NCBI RefSeq assembly: GCF_016907515.1
Contig: NZ_JAFBBY010000001.1
Span: forward strand, 744,001-808,000
Length of the DNA: 64,000 bases
From: Nocardioides nitrophenolicus
Lineage (GTDB): Bacteria; Actinomycetota; Actinomycetes; Propionibacteriales; Nocardioidaceae
Reading direction: 5' to 3'
The notes beneath the pieces were generated by a model, which had not been told where the DNA came from, made no database searches, and saw only the letters and a list, made by a program, of their open reading frames with translations. Positions 43,474 through 54,013 of the stretch are shown piece by piece (position 1 is the stretch's first letter; every line of letters begins with the position of its first letter). Both the position numbers and the translations under genes were made by a program.

Positions 43474-44202
43474 TCAGCCGTGCTGGTCGCGGGCCGCGAC
43501 CATCAGGGCCACGGCCTCGTCGACGTCGTCGGTGAGGGTGAGCATGTCGAGGTCGGACTGCTTGATCCGGGCGTCCTCGAGCATCGAGCCCTCCATCCAG
43601 TCGATCAGGCCACGCCAGTGCTCGACGCCCATCAGGACGATCGGGAACTGGGTGATCTTGAGCGTCTGCGCGAGCGTCATCGCCTCGAACAGCTCGTCGA
43701 GCGTGCCGAGCCCGCCGGGCAGCACGACGTAGCCCTGGCTGTACTTGACGAACATCATCTTGCGCACGAAGAAGTAGCGGAAGTTGAGCCCGAAGCCGAC
43801 GTAGTCGTTGAGCTTGGCCTCCCACGGCAGCTCGATGCCGAGGCCGATGCTCTCGCCGCCGGCCTCCGTCGCACCCCGGTTGGCGGCCTCCATCGCGCCC
43901 GGCCCGCCGCCGGTGATGACCGCGAACCCGGCCTTCGCCAGGGCGCCGCCCACCCGCACCCCGATGTCGTACGCCGGGTGTGTGGCCGGGATCCGCGCCG
44001 AGCCGAACACCGAGATCGCGGGCCCGATCTCGGCGAGGTCGTTGAAGCCCTCGACGAACTCGGCCTGGATCTTCAGCACGCGCCACGGGTCGGTGTGCAC
44101 CCAGTCGGCGTCGCCGGTGCTGTCGAGCAGTCGCTGGTCGGTGGTCGAGCCCTCGGGACGTCCCGCGCTGGGACGGGGGCCCGGGCCGCTGCGCCTGGTC
44201 AT
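43474..44202 (-). CDS. LOG family / TIGR00730 Rossmann-fold protein
   Basis: The product has 242 residues from the ATG at 44202, overlapping the dapE stop as ATGA. The motifs [25 protein letters not shown] and [14 protein letters not shown] (PGGxGTxxE) are those of the LOG/lysine-decarboxylase-like family, which includes cytokinin riboside 5'-monophosphate phosphoribohydrolases. The likely reaction is release of a nucleobase from a nucleoside monophosphate. No role in DAP synthesis is implied by the neighbours. Confidence 0.9.
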   Translation of the reverse strand: MTRRSGPGPRPSAGRPEGSTTDQRLLDSTGDADWVHTDPWRVLKIQAEFVEGFNDLAEIGPAISVFGSARIPATHPAYDIGVRVGGALAKAGFAVITGGGPGAMEAANRGATEAGGESIGLGIELPWEAKLNDYVGFGLNFRYFFVRKMMFVKYSQGYVVLPGGLGTLDELFEAMTLAQTLKITQFPIVLMGVEHWRGLIDWMEGSMLEDARIKQSDLDMLTLTDDVDEAVALMVAARDQHG

Positions 44203-45299
44203 GCGTTCTCCTGGTTGCTCGGGGTGCTGGGGACGGTGGTCAGCCAGCCGCGCAGCTGCTCCTCGCAGCGCACGATCTGGGCGACCTCGACGTGCTCGTC
44301 CTGCTTGTGAGCCAGCATCGGGTCGCCGGGGCCGTAGTTGACGGCCGGCACGCCGAGTACGGTGAACCGGGCGACATCGGTCCACCCGAACTTCGGCGCG
44401 ACCGTCCCGCCGACCGCGTCGATGAAGGCGCGTGCGGCCGGGCGGTCCAGGCCGGGGAGGGCGCCGGGAGCGGTGTCGGTGAGGGTGACCTCGAAGCCGG
44501 CGAAGAACTCCTCGACGAAGGCGAGCGCCTCGGCCTCGGAGCGGTCGGGGGCGAAGCGGTGGTTGACCGTCACGACGCACTCGTCGGGGATCACGTTGCC
44601 GGCGACCCCACCGCGGATGCCGACCGCGTTGAGGCCCTCGTGGTACTCCAGCCCGTCGATCACCGGCCGGCGCGCGTCGTACTCGGTGAGCCGGTTCAGG
44701 ACCTCGGCGGCGCCGTGGATCGCGTTGACCCCGCGCCAGCTGCGCGCGGAGTGCGCCCGCTCGCCGCGGGTGCGGACCTCGACGCGCAGCGTGCCCTGGC
44801 AGCCGGCCTCGACGCCGGCGTTCGACGGCTCCATCAGGATCGCGAAGTCGGCCGCGAGCAGGTCGGGGTCGGACTCCCCCAGCAGCCGCAGCCCGTTGTG
44901 GAGCGACTCGATCTCCTCGGCCTCGTAGAGCACGTAGGTGACGTCGTGGACCGGCTCGGTCACGGTCGCGGCGAGCTTGAGGATGACCGCGTCGCCGCCC
45001 TTCATGTCGCAGGTGCCGAGGCCGTGCAGGATGCCCGCCTCCACGTCGTACCGGCTCGGGAGGTTGGCGTTGACCGGGACCGTGTCGAGGTGGCCGGCGA
45101 TGACCACCCGGCTGGGGCGGCCGAGGTCGGTGCGTGCCACGAGCGTGTGGCCGCGGCGGGTCACCGTGAGGTGCGGCAGCGCGCGCAGTGCGGCCTCGAC
45201 GGCGTCGGCGATCCGCTGCTCGTCGCGGCTGACCGACTCGATGTCGACCAGCTGGCGGGTCAGGGTGACGACGTCGGTGGACAGGTCGATCGCGGGCAC
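44199..45299 (-). CDS. dapE: Succinyl-diaminopimelate desuccinylase
   Basis: The 366-residue M20-family enzyme has metal ligands in GHLDTVP (His, Asp), [11 protein letters not shown] (Asp), YEAEEIES (catalytic Glu pair) and near the end [10 protein letters not shown]. It removes succinate from N-succinyl-LL-DAP in the lysine and peptidoglycan pathway. It is located 6 to 10 kb from dapD and dapC. Start is a GTG at 45299. Confidence 0.92.
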   Translation of the reverse strand: MPAIDLSTDVVTLTRQLVDIESVSRDEQRIADAVEAALRALPHLTVTRRGHTLVARTDLGRPSRVVIAGHLDTVPVNANLPSRYDVEAGILHGLGTCDMKGGDAVILKLAATVTEPVHDVTYVLYEAEEIESLHNGLRLLGESDPDLLAADFAILMEPSNAGVEAGCQGTLRVEVRTRGERAHSARSWRGVNAIHGAAEVLNRLTEYDARRPVIDGLEYHEGLNAVGIRGGVAGNVIPDECVVTVNHRFAPDRSEAEALAFVEEFFAGFEVTLTDTAPGALPGLDRPAARAFIDAVGGTVAPKFGWTDVARFTVLGVPAVNYGPGDPMLAHKQDEHVEVAQIVRCEEQLRGWLTTVPSTPSNQENA

Positions 45300-45335
45300 G
45301 GGTGACAGTCAACCAGCCCGGGGTTCACGGTCCGC

Positions 45336-46055
45336 TCAGGGACGCACCACGGAGCGCGCCAGGTGGCGCGCGGCCGGCAGCACCACCCGGACCGGCGTGC
45401 CCTTCGCGAGCCGTGGCAGCCGCGCCACGGCGACCCCTCGGCGCGAGGCCGTGGGACGCTGCACGGTCCGCCAGCGCCCGTGCTGCTTGACCTGGACCGC
45501 GACCCGCAGGCCGCGGACGCTCTTCGCCGGAGCGATCGCGACCTTCGCCCGGGTGCTGCCTCGGACCTGCTTCAGGTCCAGGGTGGCGTGGCGGCGCACC
45601 TTGAGCTTCACGACGGGCGACACCGAGGGCGCCCAGGTGTCGTTGGCGTAGGACCTGCCGCCGGTGAAGCTCATCCGGAGCCAGACCGACCGGTCGATCG
45701 CCCAGGTCCCCTCCCACCAGACACCGGGTCCGCTCTCGGTCTGGACCGTGGTCCAGGTCGTGCCGCGGTCGTAGGACGCCTGGACGTGGGTGTCGCCGGC
45801 CCAGATGTTGCCCTGCACCGGGTTCGTGTTGCCCGTGCACACACCGTCCACCGTTCCGCTGAGCCGGAAGTACTCCCCGTAGGTGAACGTCAGCTTCTCG
45901 GGCACGCCCCAGGTCCGGTGCGAGGCGACCCACCGGGAGGAGGTGGTGCAGGTGGCGTTGGTGGCCTGGGCCGGTGACGGGGCGAGGACGGCGAGTCCGG
46001 CGACGACGGCCAGACCGAGGAGGGCGCTCAGGGCACGACGGAGCAGGGGGCGCAT
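45336..46055 (-). CDS. Secreted protein of unknown function
   Basis: The protein has 239 residues from the ATG at 46055. A Sec signal peptide (RRALSALLGLAVVAGLAVLAPSPAQA) is cleaved near residue 32. The mature part is Thr/Trp-rich and beta (FTYGEYFRLSGTVDGVC, GTTWTTVQTESGPGV, VQVKQHGRWRTV), like an Ig-like or lectin-like extracellular module, with one disulfide-capable pair (CTTSS and DGVC). No catalytic motif seen. It has no obvious partner. Confidence 0.7.
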   Translation of the reverse strand: MRPLLRRALSALLGLAVVAGLAVLAPSPAQATNATCTTSSRWVASHRTWGVPEKLTFTYGEYFRLSGTVDGVCTGNTNPVQGNIWAGDTHVQASYDRGTTWTTVQTESGPGVWWEGTWAIDRSVWLRMSFTGGRSYANDTWAPSVSPVVKLKVRRHATLDLKQVRGSTRAKVAIAPAKSVRGLRVAVQVKQHGRWRTVQRPTASRRGVAVARLPRLAKGTPVRVVLPAARHLARSVVRP

Positions 46056-46104
46056 GGTTGCATCATGTGCCCCCTGCGACAGCGGCAAACTCGCCGTCTC
46101 CGGG

Positions 46105-49100
46105 TCAGGCGAGCGCGACCGCGATCGCCGCCTTGTCGCCGTCGCCGACCACGACCTCGGTCGCGCCGGAGGGCGCCTCCTCCGCCACGGTGTACGACGT
46201 CGCCAGGGTCTCCCCCGCGATCAGCGCCTCGTGGGCGCGGGCCGCGGCGAGGACGGGCGCGGTGCCTGAGACGACCAGCTCGATCCGGTCGGTGACCCGG
46301 AAGTCGGCGTCGCGCCGCGCCTGCTGGACGGCGCGCACCAGGTCGCGAGCCAGGCCCTCCTCGGCGAGCTCGGGCGTGACCACGGTGTCGAGGACGACGA
46401 AGCCACCGCCGGGGAGCATGCCGGTTGCGGTGCCCTCGGCGGCGTCGCCGGCGACGGTCTCGAGGGTGTACTCGCCCTCGACCAGGGCCAGCCCGCCGGC
46501 GGTCACGGCGCCGGACGCGTCGACCGACCAGTCACCGGACTTGGCGCCCTTGATGGCGAGCTGGACGTCCTTGCCGAGGCGTGGGCCGGCGGCACGGGCG
46601 TTGACGGAGAGCCTCTGCTCGACGCCGTAGCCGGCCGCCTCGTCGGAGTCGGCACCGACGAGGCGCACCGACTTGAGGTTTAGCTCGTCGGCGACGATCG
46701 CGGCGAACGGCTCCAGGGCGGCCGGGTCGGACACGACGACGGTCAGGCCGGAGAGCGGCAGCCGGTTGCGGAGGCGGGCGGCCTTGCGCAGCGCGGAGGT
46801 GGCCGAGCACACCTCGCGCACCTCGTCCATCGCCGCGACCAGCGAGTCGTCGGTCGGCAGCGCCGAGACATCCGGCCAGTCGGCCAGGTGCACCGAGCGG
46901 CCACCGGTCAGGCCGCGCCAGATCTCCTCGGTGGTCAGCGGCAGCAGCGGCGCCACGGCCCGGCAGACGATGTCGAGGACGGCGGCGAGGGTCTCGAACG
47001 CCTCCGGCTTGCCCTCCCAGAACCGCTCGCGCGACCGGCGGACGTACCAGTTGGTCAGCACGTCGAGGAAGGACCGCGTCGTCTCGCACGCGTCGGCGAT
47101 CGCATAGTCGTCGAGCTCGGAGGTGAGCTTCTCGACGTACTGCCGGGTCTTGGCCAGCAGGTAGCGGTCGAGCGGGTCGGTGGAGTCGGTGCGGCCCGCG
47201 GCGTCGTACTGCTCCGCGTTGGCGTAGAGCGCGAAGAAGTACCACGTGTTCCACAGCGGGATCATCACCTGGCGCACGGCGTCGCGGATGCCCTGCTCGG
47301 TGACGACCAGGTTGCCGCCGCGCAGGATCGGCGAGGCCATCAGGAACCAGCGCATCGCGTCGGCACCGTCGCGGTCGAAGACCTCGGAGACGTCGGGGTA
47401 GTTGCGCAGTGACTTCGACATCTTGTTGCCGTCGGAGCCGAGCACGATGCCGTGGCTGATGCACGACGAGAACGCCGGCTTGTCGAACAGCGCGGTGGCC
47501 AGGATGTGCAGCGTGTAGAACCAGCCGCGGGTCTGGCCGATGTACTCGACGATGAAGTCGGCCGGGAAATGGTTCTCGAACCACTCCTTGTTCTCGAACG
47601 GGTAGTGCACCTGCCCGAACGACATCGACCCCGAGTCGAACCACACGTCGAGGACGTCGGCGACGCGGCGCATCGTCGACCGCCCGGTCGGGTCGTCGGG
47701 GTTGGGCCGGGTCAGCTCGTCGACCCACGGCCGGTGCAGGTCGGGCTGGCCCTGGGCGTTGAGCGGCAGCCGCCCGAAGTCGCGCTCGATCTCCTCGAAG
47801 GAGCCATAGACGTCGACGCGGGGGTACGCCGGGTCGTCGGACTTCCACACCGGCACCGGCGATCCCCAGAACCGGTTGCGGGTGATCGACCAGTCGCGGG
47901 CGTTGTCGACCCACTTGCCGAACTGGCCGTCCTTGATGTGCTCGGGCACCCAGCGGATGTCCTGGTTGAGCTCGGCCATCCGCTGCTTGAACGCGGTGAC
48001 CTCGACGAACCAGCTGCTCACGCCCTTGTAGATCAGGGGCTCGCGGCAGCGCCAGCAGTGGGGGTAGGAGTGGTCGTAGGTCTCGCGGCGCAGCAGCAGG
48101 GTGCCGGGCGTGACCGCCCCGCCCTGCCCACCGTTGGTGACAGCCTTGAGGTCGTCGATGATGTGGGGGTTGGCGTCGAAGACGAGCATCCCGGCGTAGT
48201 CGTCGACCGGCACGGTGAACCGGCCGTCCTTGCCGACCGGCATCACCGGCTCGATGCCCTCGCGGTCGGTGACCTCCTTGTCGACCTCACCGAACGCGCC
48301 GGCGCTGTGCACGAGGCCGGTACCGTCGGTCGTCGTCACGGCCTCGTCGGCGGCCACGACGCGGAAGGCGTTGGCGTGGTCGGCGAAGTAGGAGAACGGC
48401 GGCGCGTACACCAGCCCCAGCAGGTCGGAGCCCTTGCCGCGCCAGGTGACCGCCGGCTCGTCCCCCAGCTCGCGCGCGTACGCCGCCAGCCGGGCCTCGG
48501 CGAGCACGAGCCGGTCGCCCTCGTGGTCGACGACGACGTAGTCGATGTCGGTGCCGACCATCACCGCGAGGTTGCTGGGCAGCGTCCACGGGGTCGTCGT
48601 CCAGATCATCAGCCGGGCGCCCTCGAACGGCCCCGGCGTGGTGATCCGGAAGCCCACGGTGACGGCGGGGTCCTGACGCATCTGGTAGACGTCGTCGTCC
48701 ATCCGCAGCTCGTGGTTGGACAGCGGCGTCTCGTCGTTCCAGCAGTAGGGCAGCACCCGGAAGCCCTCGTAAACCAGGCCCTTGTCGAACAGGCTCTTGA
48801 AGGCCCACAGCACCGACTCCATGAACTCGGGGTTCATGGTCTTGTAGTCGTTGTCGAAGTCGACCCAGCGCGCCTGGCGGGTGACGTAGTCGCGCCACTC
48901 GCCGGTGTACTTGAGCACCGACGCGCGGCAGGCGTCGTTGAACTTGTCGATGCCCATCTCGACGATCTCGTCGGTGGTCTTGATGCCGTTGAGCCGCATC
49001 GCCTCGAGCTCGGCGGGCAGGCCGTGGGTGTCCCAGCCGAAGCGGCGCTCGACGCGCTTGCCGCGCATCGTCTGGTAGCGCGGGACGATGTCCTTGACGT

Positions 49101-49335
49101 AGCCGGTGAGCAGGTGGCCGTAGTGGGGCAGGCCGTTGGCGAACGGCGGGCCGTCGTAGAAGACGAACTCGTTCTCGCCGTGGGCGCCGGGGTCGCGCTG
49201 CTCGACGCTGGCGCGGAAGGTGTCGTCCTCGGCCCAGTAGGCGAGGACCCCCTCCTCGATCCGCGGGAAGCGGGGCGAGCTCGGGACGGCACCCTGGCCG
49301 GCGGTCGGGTCGGTGGTGACCTTCGGATAGGTCAT
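46105..49335 (-). CDS. ileS: Isoleucyl-tRNA synthetase
   Basis: The 1076-residue enzyme has the class I motifs [13 protein letters not shown] (HIGH) and [11 protein letters not shown] (KMSKS), an editing domain between them and an anticodon-binding domain after. The size and sequence resemble the eukaryote-like (IleS2) type common in actinobacteria. The ATG at 49335 follows AGGAG by 11 bases; the frame upstream to 49455 lies in the T-box leader and is not coding. Regulation is by the T-box. Confidence 0.96.
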   Translation of the reverse strand: MTYPKVTTDPTAGQGAVPSSPRFPRIEEGVLAYWAEDDTFRASVEQRDPGAHGENEFVFYDGPPFANGLPHYGHLLTGYVKDIVPRYQTMRGKRVERRFGWDTHGLPAELEAMRLNGIKTTDEIVEMGIDKFNDACRASVLKYTGEWRDYVTRQARWVDFDNDYKTMNPEFMESVLWAFKSLFDKGLVYEGFRVLPYCWNDETPLSNHELRMDDDVYQMRQDPAVTVGFRITTPGPFEGARLMIWTTTPWTLPSNLAVMVGTDIDYVVVDHEGDRLVLAEARLAAYARELGDEPAVTWRGKGSDLLGLVYAPPFSYFADHANAFRVVAADEAVTTTDGTGLVHSAGAFGEVDKEVTDREGIEPVMPVGKDGRFTVPVDDYAGMLVFDANPHIIDDLKAVTNGGQGGAVTPGTLLLRRETYDHSYPHCWRCREPLIYKGVSSWFVEVTAFKQRMAELNQDIRWVPEHIKDGQFGKWVDNARDWSITRNRFWGSPVPVWKSDDPAYPRVDVYGSFEEIERDFGRLPLNAQGQPDLHRPWVDELTRPNPDDPTGRSTMRRVADVLDVWFDSGSMSFGQVHYPFENKEWFENHFPADFIVEYIGQTRGWFYTLHILATALFDKPAFSSCISHGIVLGSDGNKMSKSLRNYPDVSEVFDRDGADAMRWFLMASPILRGGNLVVTEQGIRDAVRQVMIPLWNTWYFFALYANAEQYDAAGRTDSTDPLDRYLLAKTRQYVEKLTSELDDYAIADACETTRSFLDVLTNWYVRRSRERFWEGKPEAFETLAAVLDIVCRAVAPLLPLTTEEIWRGLTGGRSVHLADWPDVSALPTDDSLVAAMDEVREVCSATSALRKAARLRNRLPLSGLTVVVSDPAALEPFAAIVADELNLKSVRLVGADSDEAAGYGVEQRLSVNARAAGPRLGKDVQLAIKGAKSGDWSVDASGAVTAGGLALVEGEYTLETVAGDAAEGTATGMLPGGGFVVLDTVVTPELAEEGLARDLVRAVQQARRDADFRVTDRIELVVSGTAPVLAAARAHEALIAGETLATSYTVAEEAPSGATEVVVGDGDKAAIAVALA

Positions 49336-49339
49336 CGGG

Positions 49340-49535
49340 CTTCGGTCTCCTGGTTTCGTCTGCAGCTGCGGGCTGTGCCGCAGGGACGATCCTGGAGGAC
49401 CGCGGTACCACCCTGCTTGCCCCGCACCGACCTGCGCGCGGGGCCTCTCGTTCACGGCTGTGACGGGCCTGCCCGCCGGGTTCTACTTGCCTGTCGGCTT
49501 TCTTCCCGGAGCTCGCCGCTGATGACGGCTCGAAC
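49340..49535 (-). promoter_or_regulatory. T-box riboswitch (leader of ileS)
   Basis: On the minus strand the leader holds the hallmark T-box sequence GGGTGGTACCGCGG (49413-49400), which contains UGGUACCGCGG and pairs with the tRNA acceptor end. Downstream GGTCCTCC (49401-49394) can pair with the Shine-Dalgarno region CCAGGAGACC (49353-49344), as in translational T-boxes of actinobacterial ileS. Upstream 49420-49535 has the stem I/II/III region, which I did not fold in detail; the isoleucine specifier codon is therefore not assigned. The leader end is approximate. Confidence 0.85.
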
Positions 49536-49608
49536 GCTGTGTGCCCAAGCGTACGGCGGCCGGGCGCCGTACGGGAAACCGGATTGCGCCCGGGCCTACG
49601 GTGAGTCC

Positions 49609-50091
49609 ATGACCGGCGAGCTGGCGAACCTGCGCGAGTACCTCACCCACTACCGCGAGACCCTGGAGCGCAAGTGCGCCGGGCTGACGCCGGAGCAGCT
49701 GGCGACCCGCTCCGTGCCGCCGAGCTCGATGAGCCTGCTGGGCCTGGTCCGGCACCTCGCGCGGGTCGAGCACTTCTGGTTCCAGCGGGCCCTGGTCGAG
49801 GTCGAGGGCGAGCGGATCTACGACGACGGCGACGCGGGGTTCGCCGTGGTCGAGCCCACCGAGGCGGCCGTGGCTGAGGCCTGGGCCGCCTGGCGCGAGC
49901 AGGTGGGTCTCGCCGACGCCTGGCTGGACCGGCTGACCGACGAGGAGCTCGGCCGGGTGGTGACCTTCCGCAAGGGCACCGAGACCTCGAGCATCCGCGA
50001 CATCCTGCTGCACATGGTCGAGGAGTACGCCCGCCACTGCGGGCACGCCGACCTGCTGCGGGAGTGCCTCGACGGCGTCACCGGCGAGTGA
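49609..50091 (+). CDS. DinB/DUF664 family protein
   Basis: The product has 160 residues from the ATG at 49609. The four-helix bundle signature of DinB-like proteins is seen in LREYLTHYRETLERKCAGLTPEQL, then LLGLVRHLARVEHFWFQRAL and ILLHMVEEYARHCGHADLLRE, with the His triad expected to bind a divalent metal (RHLARVEHFW, EEYARHCGH). Members include bacillithiol/mycothiol-dependent transferases. The substrate is not deducible. The next gene follows closely. Confidence 0.88.
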   Translation: MTGELANLREYLTHYRETLERKCAGLTPEQLATRSVPPSSMSLLGLVRHLARVEHFWFQRALVEVEGERIYDDGDAGFAVVEPTEAAVAEAWAAWREQVGLADAWLDRLTDEELGRVVTFRKGTETSSIRDILLHMVEEYARHCGHADLLRECLDGVTGE

Positions 50092-50105
50092 GCGAGGATG
50101 GCCCG

Positions 50106-50900
50106 GTGAGCTATCTCCTCGACGACGCCGTCGAGTCGGAGCCCCTCGGCGACGGCACGCACCGGGTCCAGGTCACCGCCGACTGGAACACCGCCAACGG
50201 CACCCCCAACGGCGGCTACGTCCTCGCCCTGCTCCAGCACGCCGTGCTCCAGGAGTCGGCGCACCCGGACCCGCTGACCATCGCGATCACCTACTTCCGT
50301 CCCGCGGTCGCCGGGCCCGCCGAGATCCGGGTCCGGGAGGTGCGCAAGGGCCGCCGGGTGTCGACGTACGACGCCGTGCTGGTGCAGGACGCCAAGGAGA
50401 TCGCACACGCCGTGGTCAGCACCCACGACTGGGACGCGACCGGGAGCGTCGAGCACACCCCGCACGCCGCCCCCGACGTACCCCGGCCCGAGGAGTGCAC
50501 CGACGCGAGCGAGCTGATCCCGGCCGGGATGGTGCCGATCCTGGACCGCTACAGCTACCGCGCGCCGGTCGTCGCCGGCTGGCTGCGCGGCGACCCGACC
50601 GGGGTCACCGAGTCGCTGTGCTGGATCCGCGCGGTCGACGAGCGTCCCGTCGACGCGCTGCTGGCCGGCGCGATGGTCGACGCCTTCCCGCCGGTGACCG
50701 CCGAGATCGGGCACCTCGCCTCGGCCACCATCCAGCTCACCGTCCACTACCGCCGGCGTCCCGACACGGTCTGGGCGCTCGGCCACGTCGTCACCCGCCA
50801 TGTCATCGCCGGCTACCACGACGAGGACGTCGAGCTGTGGGACGAGCAGGGCCGGCTGATCGCGCAGAGCCGGCAGCTCGCGATCCTCGCGGAGGGCTGA
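50106..50900 (+). CDS. Acyl-CoA thioesterase-like, double hotdog
   Basis: The protein has 264 residues from the GTG at 50106 with GCGAGGA upstream (a GTG at 50088 overlapping the previous stop is an alternative). It has two hotdog halves: ADWNTANGTPNGGYVLALLQHAVL then PLTIAITYFRPAVAGPAEIRV, and LAGAMVDAFPPV then ASATIQLTVHYRRRPD. This matches thioesterase families such as TesB/Acot-like (4HBT_3). The catalytic Asp is probably in the AMVDAFPPV turn. Cytosolic. Confidence 0.85.
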   Translation: MSYLLDDAVESEPLGDGTHRVQVTADWNTANGTPNGGYVLALLQHAVLQESAHPDPLTIAITYFRPAVAGPAEIRVREVRKGRRVSTYDAVLVQDAKEIAHAVVSTHDWDATGSVEHTPHAAPDVPRPEECTDASELIPAGMVPILDRYSYRAPVVAGWLRGDPTGVTESLCWIRAVDERPVDALLAGAMVDAFPPVTAEIGHLASATIQLTVHYRRRPDTVWALGHVVTRHVIAGYHDEDVELWDEQGRLIAQSRQLAILAEG

Positions 50901-50912
50901 GTCACCGCTCGG

Positions 50913-51314
50913 TCACCGCTCGGCCACGGTGACCGTCGTACCTCCGTCGAGGGTGGGCGTGGTAAAGCTGACGGCGCCGGCCCGGTCCAGCGAGAACTCG
51001 GTGCGCGGGTGCCGGATGTCGGTGCCGCCGCCGTCGCCCTCGCCGGCCATCGGGGCGCTGGTCTCCAGCGCCACCTCGCCGCCGTCGACCTGGACGACGG
51101 TGACGACCAGCTCCTCGGTGCCCACCACCTCGACGGTGAAGCTCTCGCCCGCGGCGAGCTCGTAGCTCGTCACGACCGGCTCGGGCTGCTCCTCGGTCCA
51201 CCCGTTCCAGTCCTGGACGGTGACCTCGAGCCGGACCGGTCCGTCGTCACAGCCGGCGAAGGCCAGCACGGCGAGCAGCAGCGGCGCGAGCAGGAGGCGG
51301 GGTCCGAGAGCCAT
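50913..51314 (-). CDS. Small lipoprotein of unknown function
   Basis: The 133-residue protein has a signal peptide with lipobox LAFAGC (Cys about residue 22). The mature part is beta-rich ([27 protein letters not shown]). No domain recognised. It sits alone between two genes on the plus strand. The direct repeat GTCACCGCTCG occurs twice at about 50901-50925 at its 3' end. Confidence 0.7.
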   Translation of the reverse strand: MALGPRLLLAPLLLAVLAFAGCDDGPVRLEVTVQDWNGWTEEQPEPVVTSYELAAGESFTVEVVGTEELVVTVVQVDGGEVALETSAPMAGEGDGGGTDIRHPRTEFSLDRAGAVSFTTPTLDGGTTVTVAER

Positions 51315-51372
51315 GTCCGTGGGACGACGCCGCGCGACCGGCGGTTCCCGCGACGCCCTAGAATCTGCTCAC

Positions 51373-52326
51373 GTGACCGCCGCTTGGGGCTTCGGCCTGA
51401 CGACCTCCACCGCCGACACCGCTTCCGCACCGGGAGTGGTCCTCGACACCTGGTTCCCCTCGCCCGCGCTGGGCGAGAGGCCCGCCGACGCGCAGCCGCC
51501 CGCGGAGCTGCTGGCGCTCGAGGGCGCCGACGAGGCGCGCGGGGTCACCCGCAAGGTCAACCTGGTCGAGATCGCCGACCTCGCCGCCGCGCCCGCCGAC
51601 ACCGTCGAGGTGTGGCTGCGCCTCCACCTGCTCTCCGCGCGGCTGGTCCAGCCCCACGGGCAGAGCCTGGAGGGGATCTTCGGCCTGCTCACCAACGTCG
51701 TGTGGACCTCGGCCGGCCCGTGCGCCGTCGAGGACTTCGAGCTGACCCGGGCCCGGCTGCAGGCCGCCGGCCAGCACGTCACCGTGTACGGCGTCGACAA
51801 GTTCCCGCGCCTGGTCGACTACGTCATCCCCTCCGGCGTCCGCATCGCCGACGCCGACCGGGTCCGCCTCGGCGCCCACCTCGCCGAGGGCACCACCGTG
51901 ATGCACGAGGGCTTCGTCAACTTCAACGCCGGCACTCTCGGCACGTCCATGGTCGAGGGCCGGATCTCCGCGGGCGTCGTCGTCGGCGACGGCTCCGACG
52001 TCGGCGGCGGCGCCTCGATCATGGGCACCCTGTCCGGCGGCGGCAAGCAGGTCATCTCGGTGGGCCGGCGCTGCCTGCTCGGCGCCAACGCCGGCATCGG
52101 CATCTCGCTCGGCGACGACTGCGTCGTCGAGGCCGGCTGCTACGTCACCGCCGGCACCAAGGTCACCGTGCTCGAGCCCGGCCAGGACGCCCGCGTGGTC
52201 AAGGCGGCCGACCTGTCCGGCGCCAGCAACGTGCTGTTCCGCCGCAACTCGGTCTCCGGCGCGATCGAGGCGGTCCCGTGGCAGGGCGAGGGGATCGCCC
52301 TCAACGCCGCGCTGCACGCCAACTGA
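51373..52326 (+). CDS. dapD: Tetrahydrodipicolinate N-succinyltransferase
   Basis: The 317-residue protein starts at the GTG at 51373. The N-terminal 170 residues are the DapD-specific domain ([30 protein letters not shown]). Residues about 170-290 form a left-handed beta-helix of hexapeptide repeats ([60 protein letters not shown]). It transfers succinyl from succinyl-CoA to tetrahydrodipicolinate. The long form is the actinobacterial DapD. Confidence 0.94.
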   Translation: MTAAWGFGLTTSTADTASAPGVVLDTWFPSPALGERPADAQPPAELLALEGADEARGVTRKVNLVEIADLAAAPADTVEVWLRLHLLSARLVQPHGQSLEGIFGLLTNVVWTSAGPCAVEDFELTRARLQAAGQHVTVYGVDKFPRLVDYVIPSGVRIADADRVRLGAHLAEGTTVMHEGFVNFNAGTLGTSMVEGRISAGVVVGDGSDVGGGASIMGTLSGGGKQVISVGRRCLLGANAGIGISLGDDCVVEAGCYVTAGTKVTVLEPGQDARVVKAADLSGASNVLFRRNSVSGAIEAVPWQGEGIALNAALHAN

Positions 52327-52366
52327 GCACGCCGCGCCGTCACCAGCCCCCACGCACACTGGTCCC

Positions 52367-53326
52367 GTGAAGCGCAGGGCCTGGGGCGTCGTCGTCGCCA
52401 TCACGGTCCTCGCGACCGTGGTGGCGATCGGCATCGGCGTGCTCCGGGCCACCGACGAGCTGGTCGGCGGCCCGAGCGGTGACTGCACCGTCACCGTCGG
52501 CGGCCACACCGTCGACGTCAGCGGCGAGCAGGCCGAGAACGCCGCGCTGATCGCCGCGGTCGCCGTCCGCCGGGGGCTGCCGGCGCGGGCGACGTCGATC
52601 GCCCTGGCGACGGCGTACCAGGAGTCGAAGCTGCGCAACATCGACTACGGCGACCGCGACTCCCTCGGCCTGTTCCAGCAGCGCCCCTCCCAGGGCTGGG
52701 GCACCCGCAAGCAGATCCTCGACCCGGTCTACGCCACCAATGCGTTCTACGACGCGCTGGTGCGCGTCGACGGCTACGAGACGATGGAGATCACCGTCGC
52801 GGCCCAGGAGGTGCAGCGCTCCGCCTTCCCCGACGCGTACGCCGACCACGAGGCCGACGGCCGCGCCCTCGCCTCCGCGCTCACCGGCTACTCCCCCGCC
52901 AGCTTCAGCTGCGATCTCGCGGGCGGCGCCCCCACGGCCGACGCCGAGCTGGTCGCCAGCGGCCTCACCCCGCGCGCCGACACGGTCCGCACCGAGCTGC
53001 TCACCCGGTTCGGCCGGCTGCAGCTCGGCGGCTTCGAGCCCGAGGGTGTGAGCACCGGTCACATGGAGGGCTCCGCCCACTACGACGGGCGCGCCATCGA
53101 CGTCTTCGTGCGCCCGATCTCCAAGGCGAACAAGGCCAAGGGCTGGGCGATCGCGCACTGGGCGGTCGCCAACGCGGCGCGGCTCGACATCCGCACCGTC
53201 ATCTTCGACGCGAGGATCTGGACCGCCGGCCGCGAGGGCTGGCGTGACTACGACCCGCCGTCGTCGGCCGGTGACCGCAAGGTGCTCGAGCACCGGGACC
53301 ACGTGCACATCGACGTCTTCCGCTGA
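52367..53326 (+). CDS. Muralytic protein: transglycosylase-like plus VanY-like domain
   Basis: The product has 319 residues with one N-terminal transmembrane helix or uncleaved signal (VVVAITVLATVVAIGIGVL, about 8-28). The middle part (about 60-160) has a lysozyme-like fold region with ATAYQESKLRNIDYGDRDSLGLFQQRPSQGW, where the Glu is a candidate catalytic residue. The C-terminal part has HMEGSAHYDGRAIDVFV and HRDHVHIDVF, the His/Asp pattern of LAS-type zinc peptidases (VanY/MepA). It is likely a cell-wall hydrolase. It starts at the GTG at 52367. Confidence 0.75.
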   Translation: MKRRAWGVVVAITVLATVVAIGIGVLRATDELVGGPSGDCTVTVGGHTVDVSGEQAENAALIAAVAVRRGLPARATSIALATAYQESKLRNIDYGDRDSLGLFQQRPSQGWGTRKQILDPVYATNAFYDALVRVDGYETMEITVAAQEVQRSAFPDAYADHEADGRALASALTGYSPASFSCDLAGGAPTADAELVASGLTPRADTVRTELLTRFGRLQLGGFEPEGVSTGHMEGSAHYDGRAIDVFVRPISKANKAKGWAIAHWAVANAARLDIRTVIFDARIWTAGREGWRDYDPPSSAGDRKVLEHRDHVHIDVFR

Positions 53327-53356
53327 GTTCTCCACAGACGGCGGCATCCGCGTTGT

Positions 53357-53372
53357 GCATACGATTGTATGC
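53357..53372. promoter_or_regulatory. Palindromic operator of the VapBC-type module
   Basis: GCATAC-gatt-GTATGC is a perfect 6-base inverted repeat 16 bases before the antitoxin ATG. RHH antitoxins typically bind such sites. The repeat lies in a short A+T-rich pocket that likely includes the promoter. Confidence 0.5.
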
Positions 53373-53387
53373 GCTTACCGTGGAGGC

Positions 53388-53639
53388 ATGGATCGGATCA
53401 CCATCAACGTCGACGACGACACCGGCAGCGCCATCCGCGAAGCGGCCGCGAGCTCTGGAGAGTCGGTCAGCGCCTGGATGTCGCGCGCCGCCGAGATGAA
53501 GCTGCGCAACCAGCTGCTGGGCAAGGCTCTCGACGAGTTCGAGGCTGAGTACGGCGCGTTCACCGAGGAGGAGCTGGCCGAGGCCCGGGCCTTCTTCCGG
53601 CAGAAGCCCGCGCGCTGGACCGAAGAGCCCTCGTCATGA
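53388..53639 (+). CDS. Antitoxin of the VapBC-type module
   Basis: The 83-residue protein starts at the ATG at 53388 with GGAGG close upstream. MDRITINVDDDTGSAIREAAASSGESVSAWMSRAA is a ribbon-helix-helix (strand, helix, helix) DNA-binding start. The C-terminal half (about 40-83) is acidic, with AFTEEELAEARAFF. The toxin gene overlaps by ATGA. Confidence 0.85.
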   Translation: MDRITINVDDDTGSAIREAAASSGESVSAWMSRAAEMKLRNQLLGKALDEFEAEYGAFTEEELAEARAFFRQKPARWTEEPSS

Positions 53640-54013
53640 GCCTGGTCCTGGACACGGGGGCGCTGCTCGCCGTCGAGTGGCGCCACCGCGCGGTGCTCGC
53701 CAAGATCCGCACCGCGCAGGCGGAGGGCGTGCCGGTTCGGACCAGCAGCGGCGCGGTCGCCCAGGTCTGGCGCGACGGAGCCCGGCAGGCGCTCCTGGCG
53801 ACCACTCTGCGCGGTATCGACGAGCGGCCGATCGACCCCGGGTCGTCACGACGGATCGGCCGCCTCCTCGCCGAGACCGGCACGAGCGACATCGTCGTTG
53901 CGCACGTGGCCGTGCTGTGCGACGACGACTCCCACCTGCTGACGTCGGACCCGGGCGACCTCGATCAGCTGCTTCGCGTGCTCGGCCGGAGCGTGACGAT
54001 CAAGCGGGTGTGA
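53636..54013 (+). CDS. PIN-domain RNase toxin (VapC type)
   Basis: The 125-residue protein begins MSLVLDTGALLAVE; the first Asp is a PIN metal ligand, and further acidic residues occur in GTSDIVVAHVAVLCDDDSHLLTSDPGDL. VapC toxins cut tRNA or rRNA. Its 3' end overlaps the dapC end by 14 bases on the other strand. Confidence 0.88.
   Translation: MSLVLDTGALLAVEWRHRAVLAKIRTAQAEGVPVRTSSGAVAQVWRDGARQALLATTLRGIDERPIDPGSSRRIGRLLAETGTSDIVVAHVAVLCDDDSHLLTSDPGDLDQLLRVLGRSVTIKRV

Noticed and set aside
47452..49608. Long plus-strand extension of the DinB-like gene through ileS
   Set aside because: Only the part after the ATG at 49609 has domain similarity; the rest is antisense to ileS and its T-box leader.
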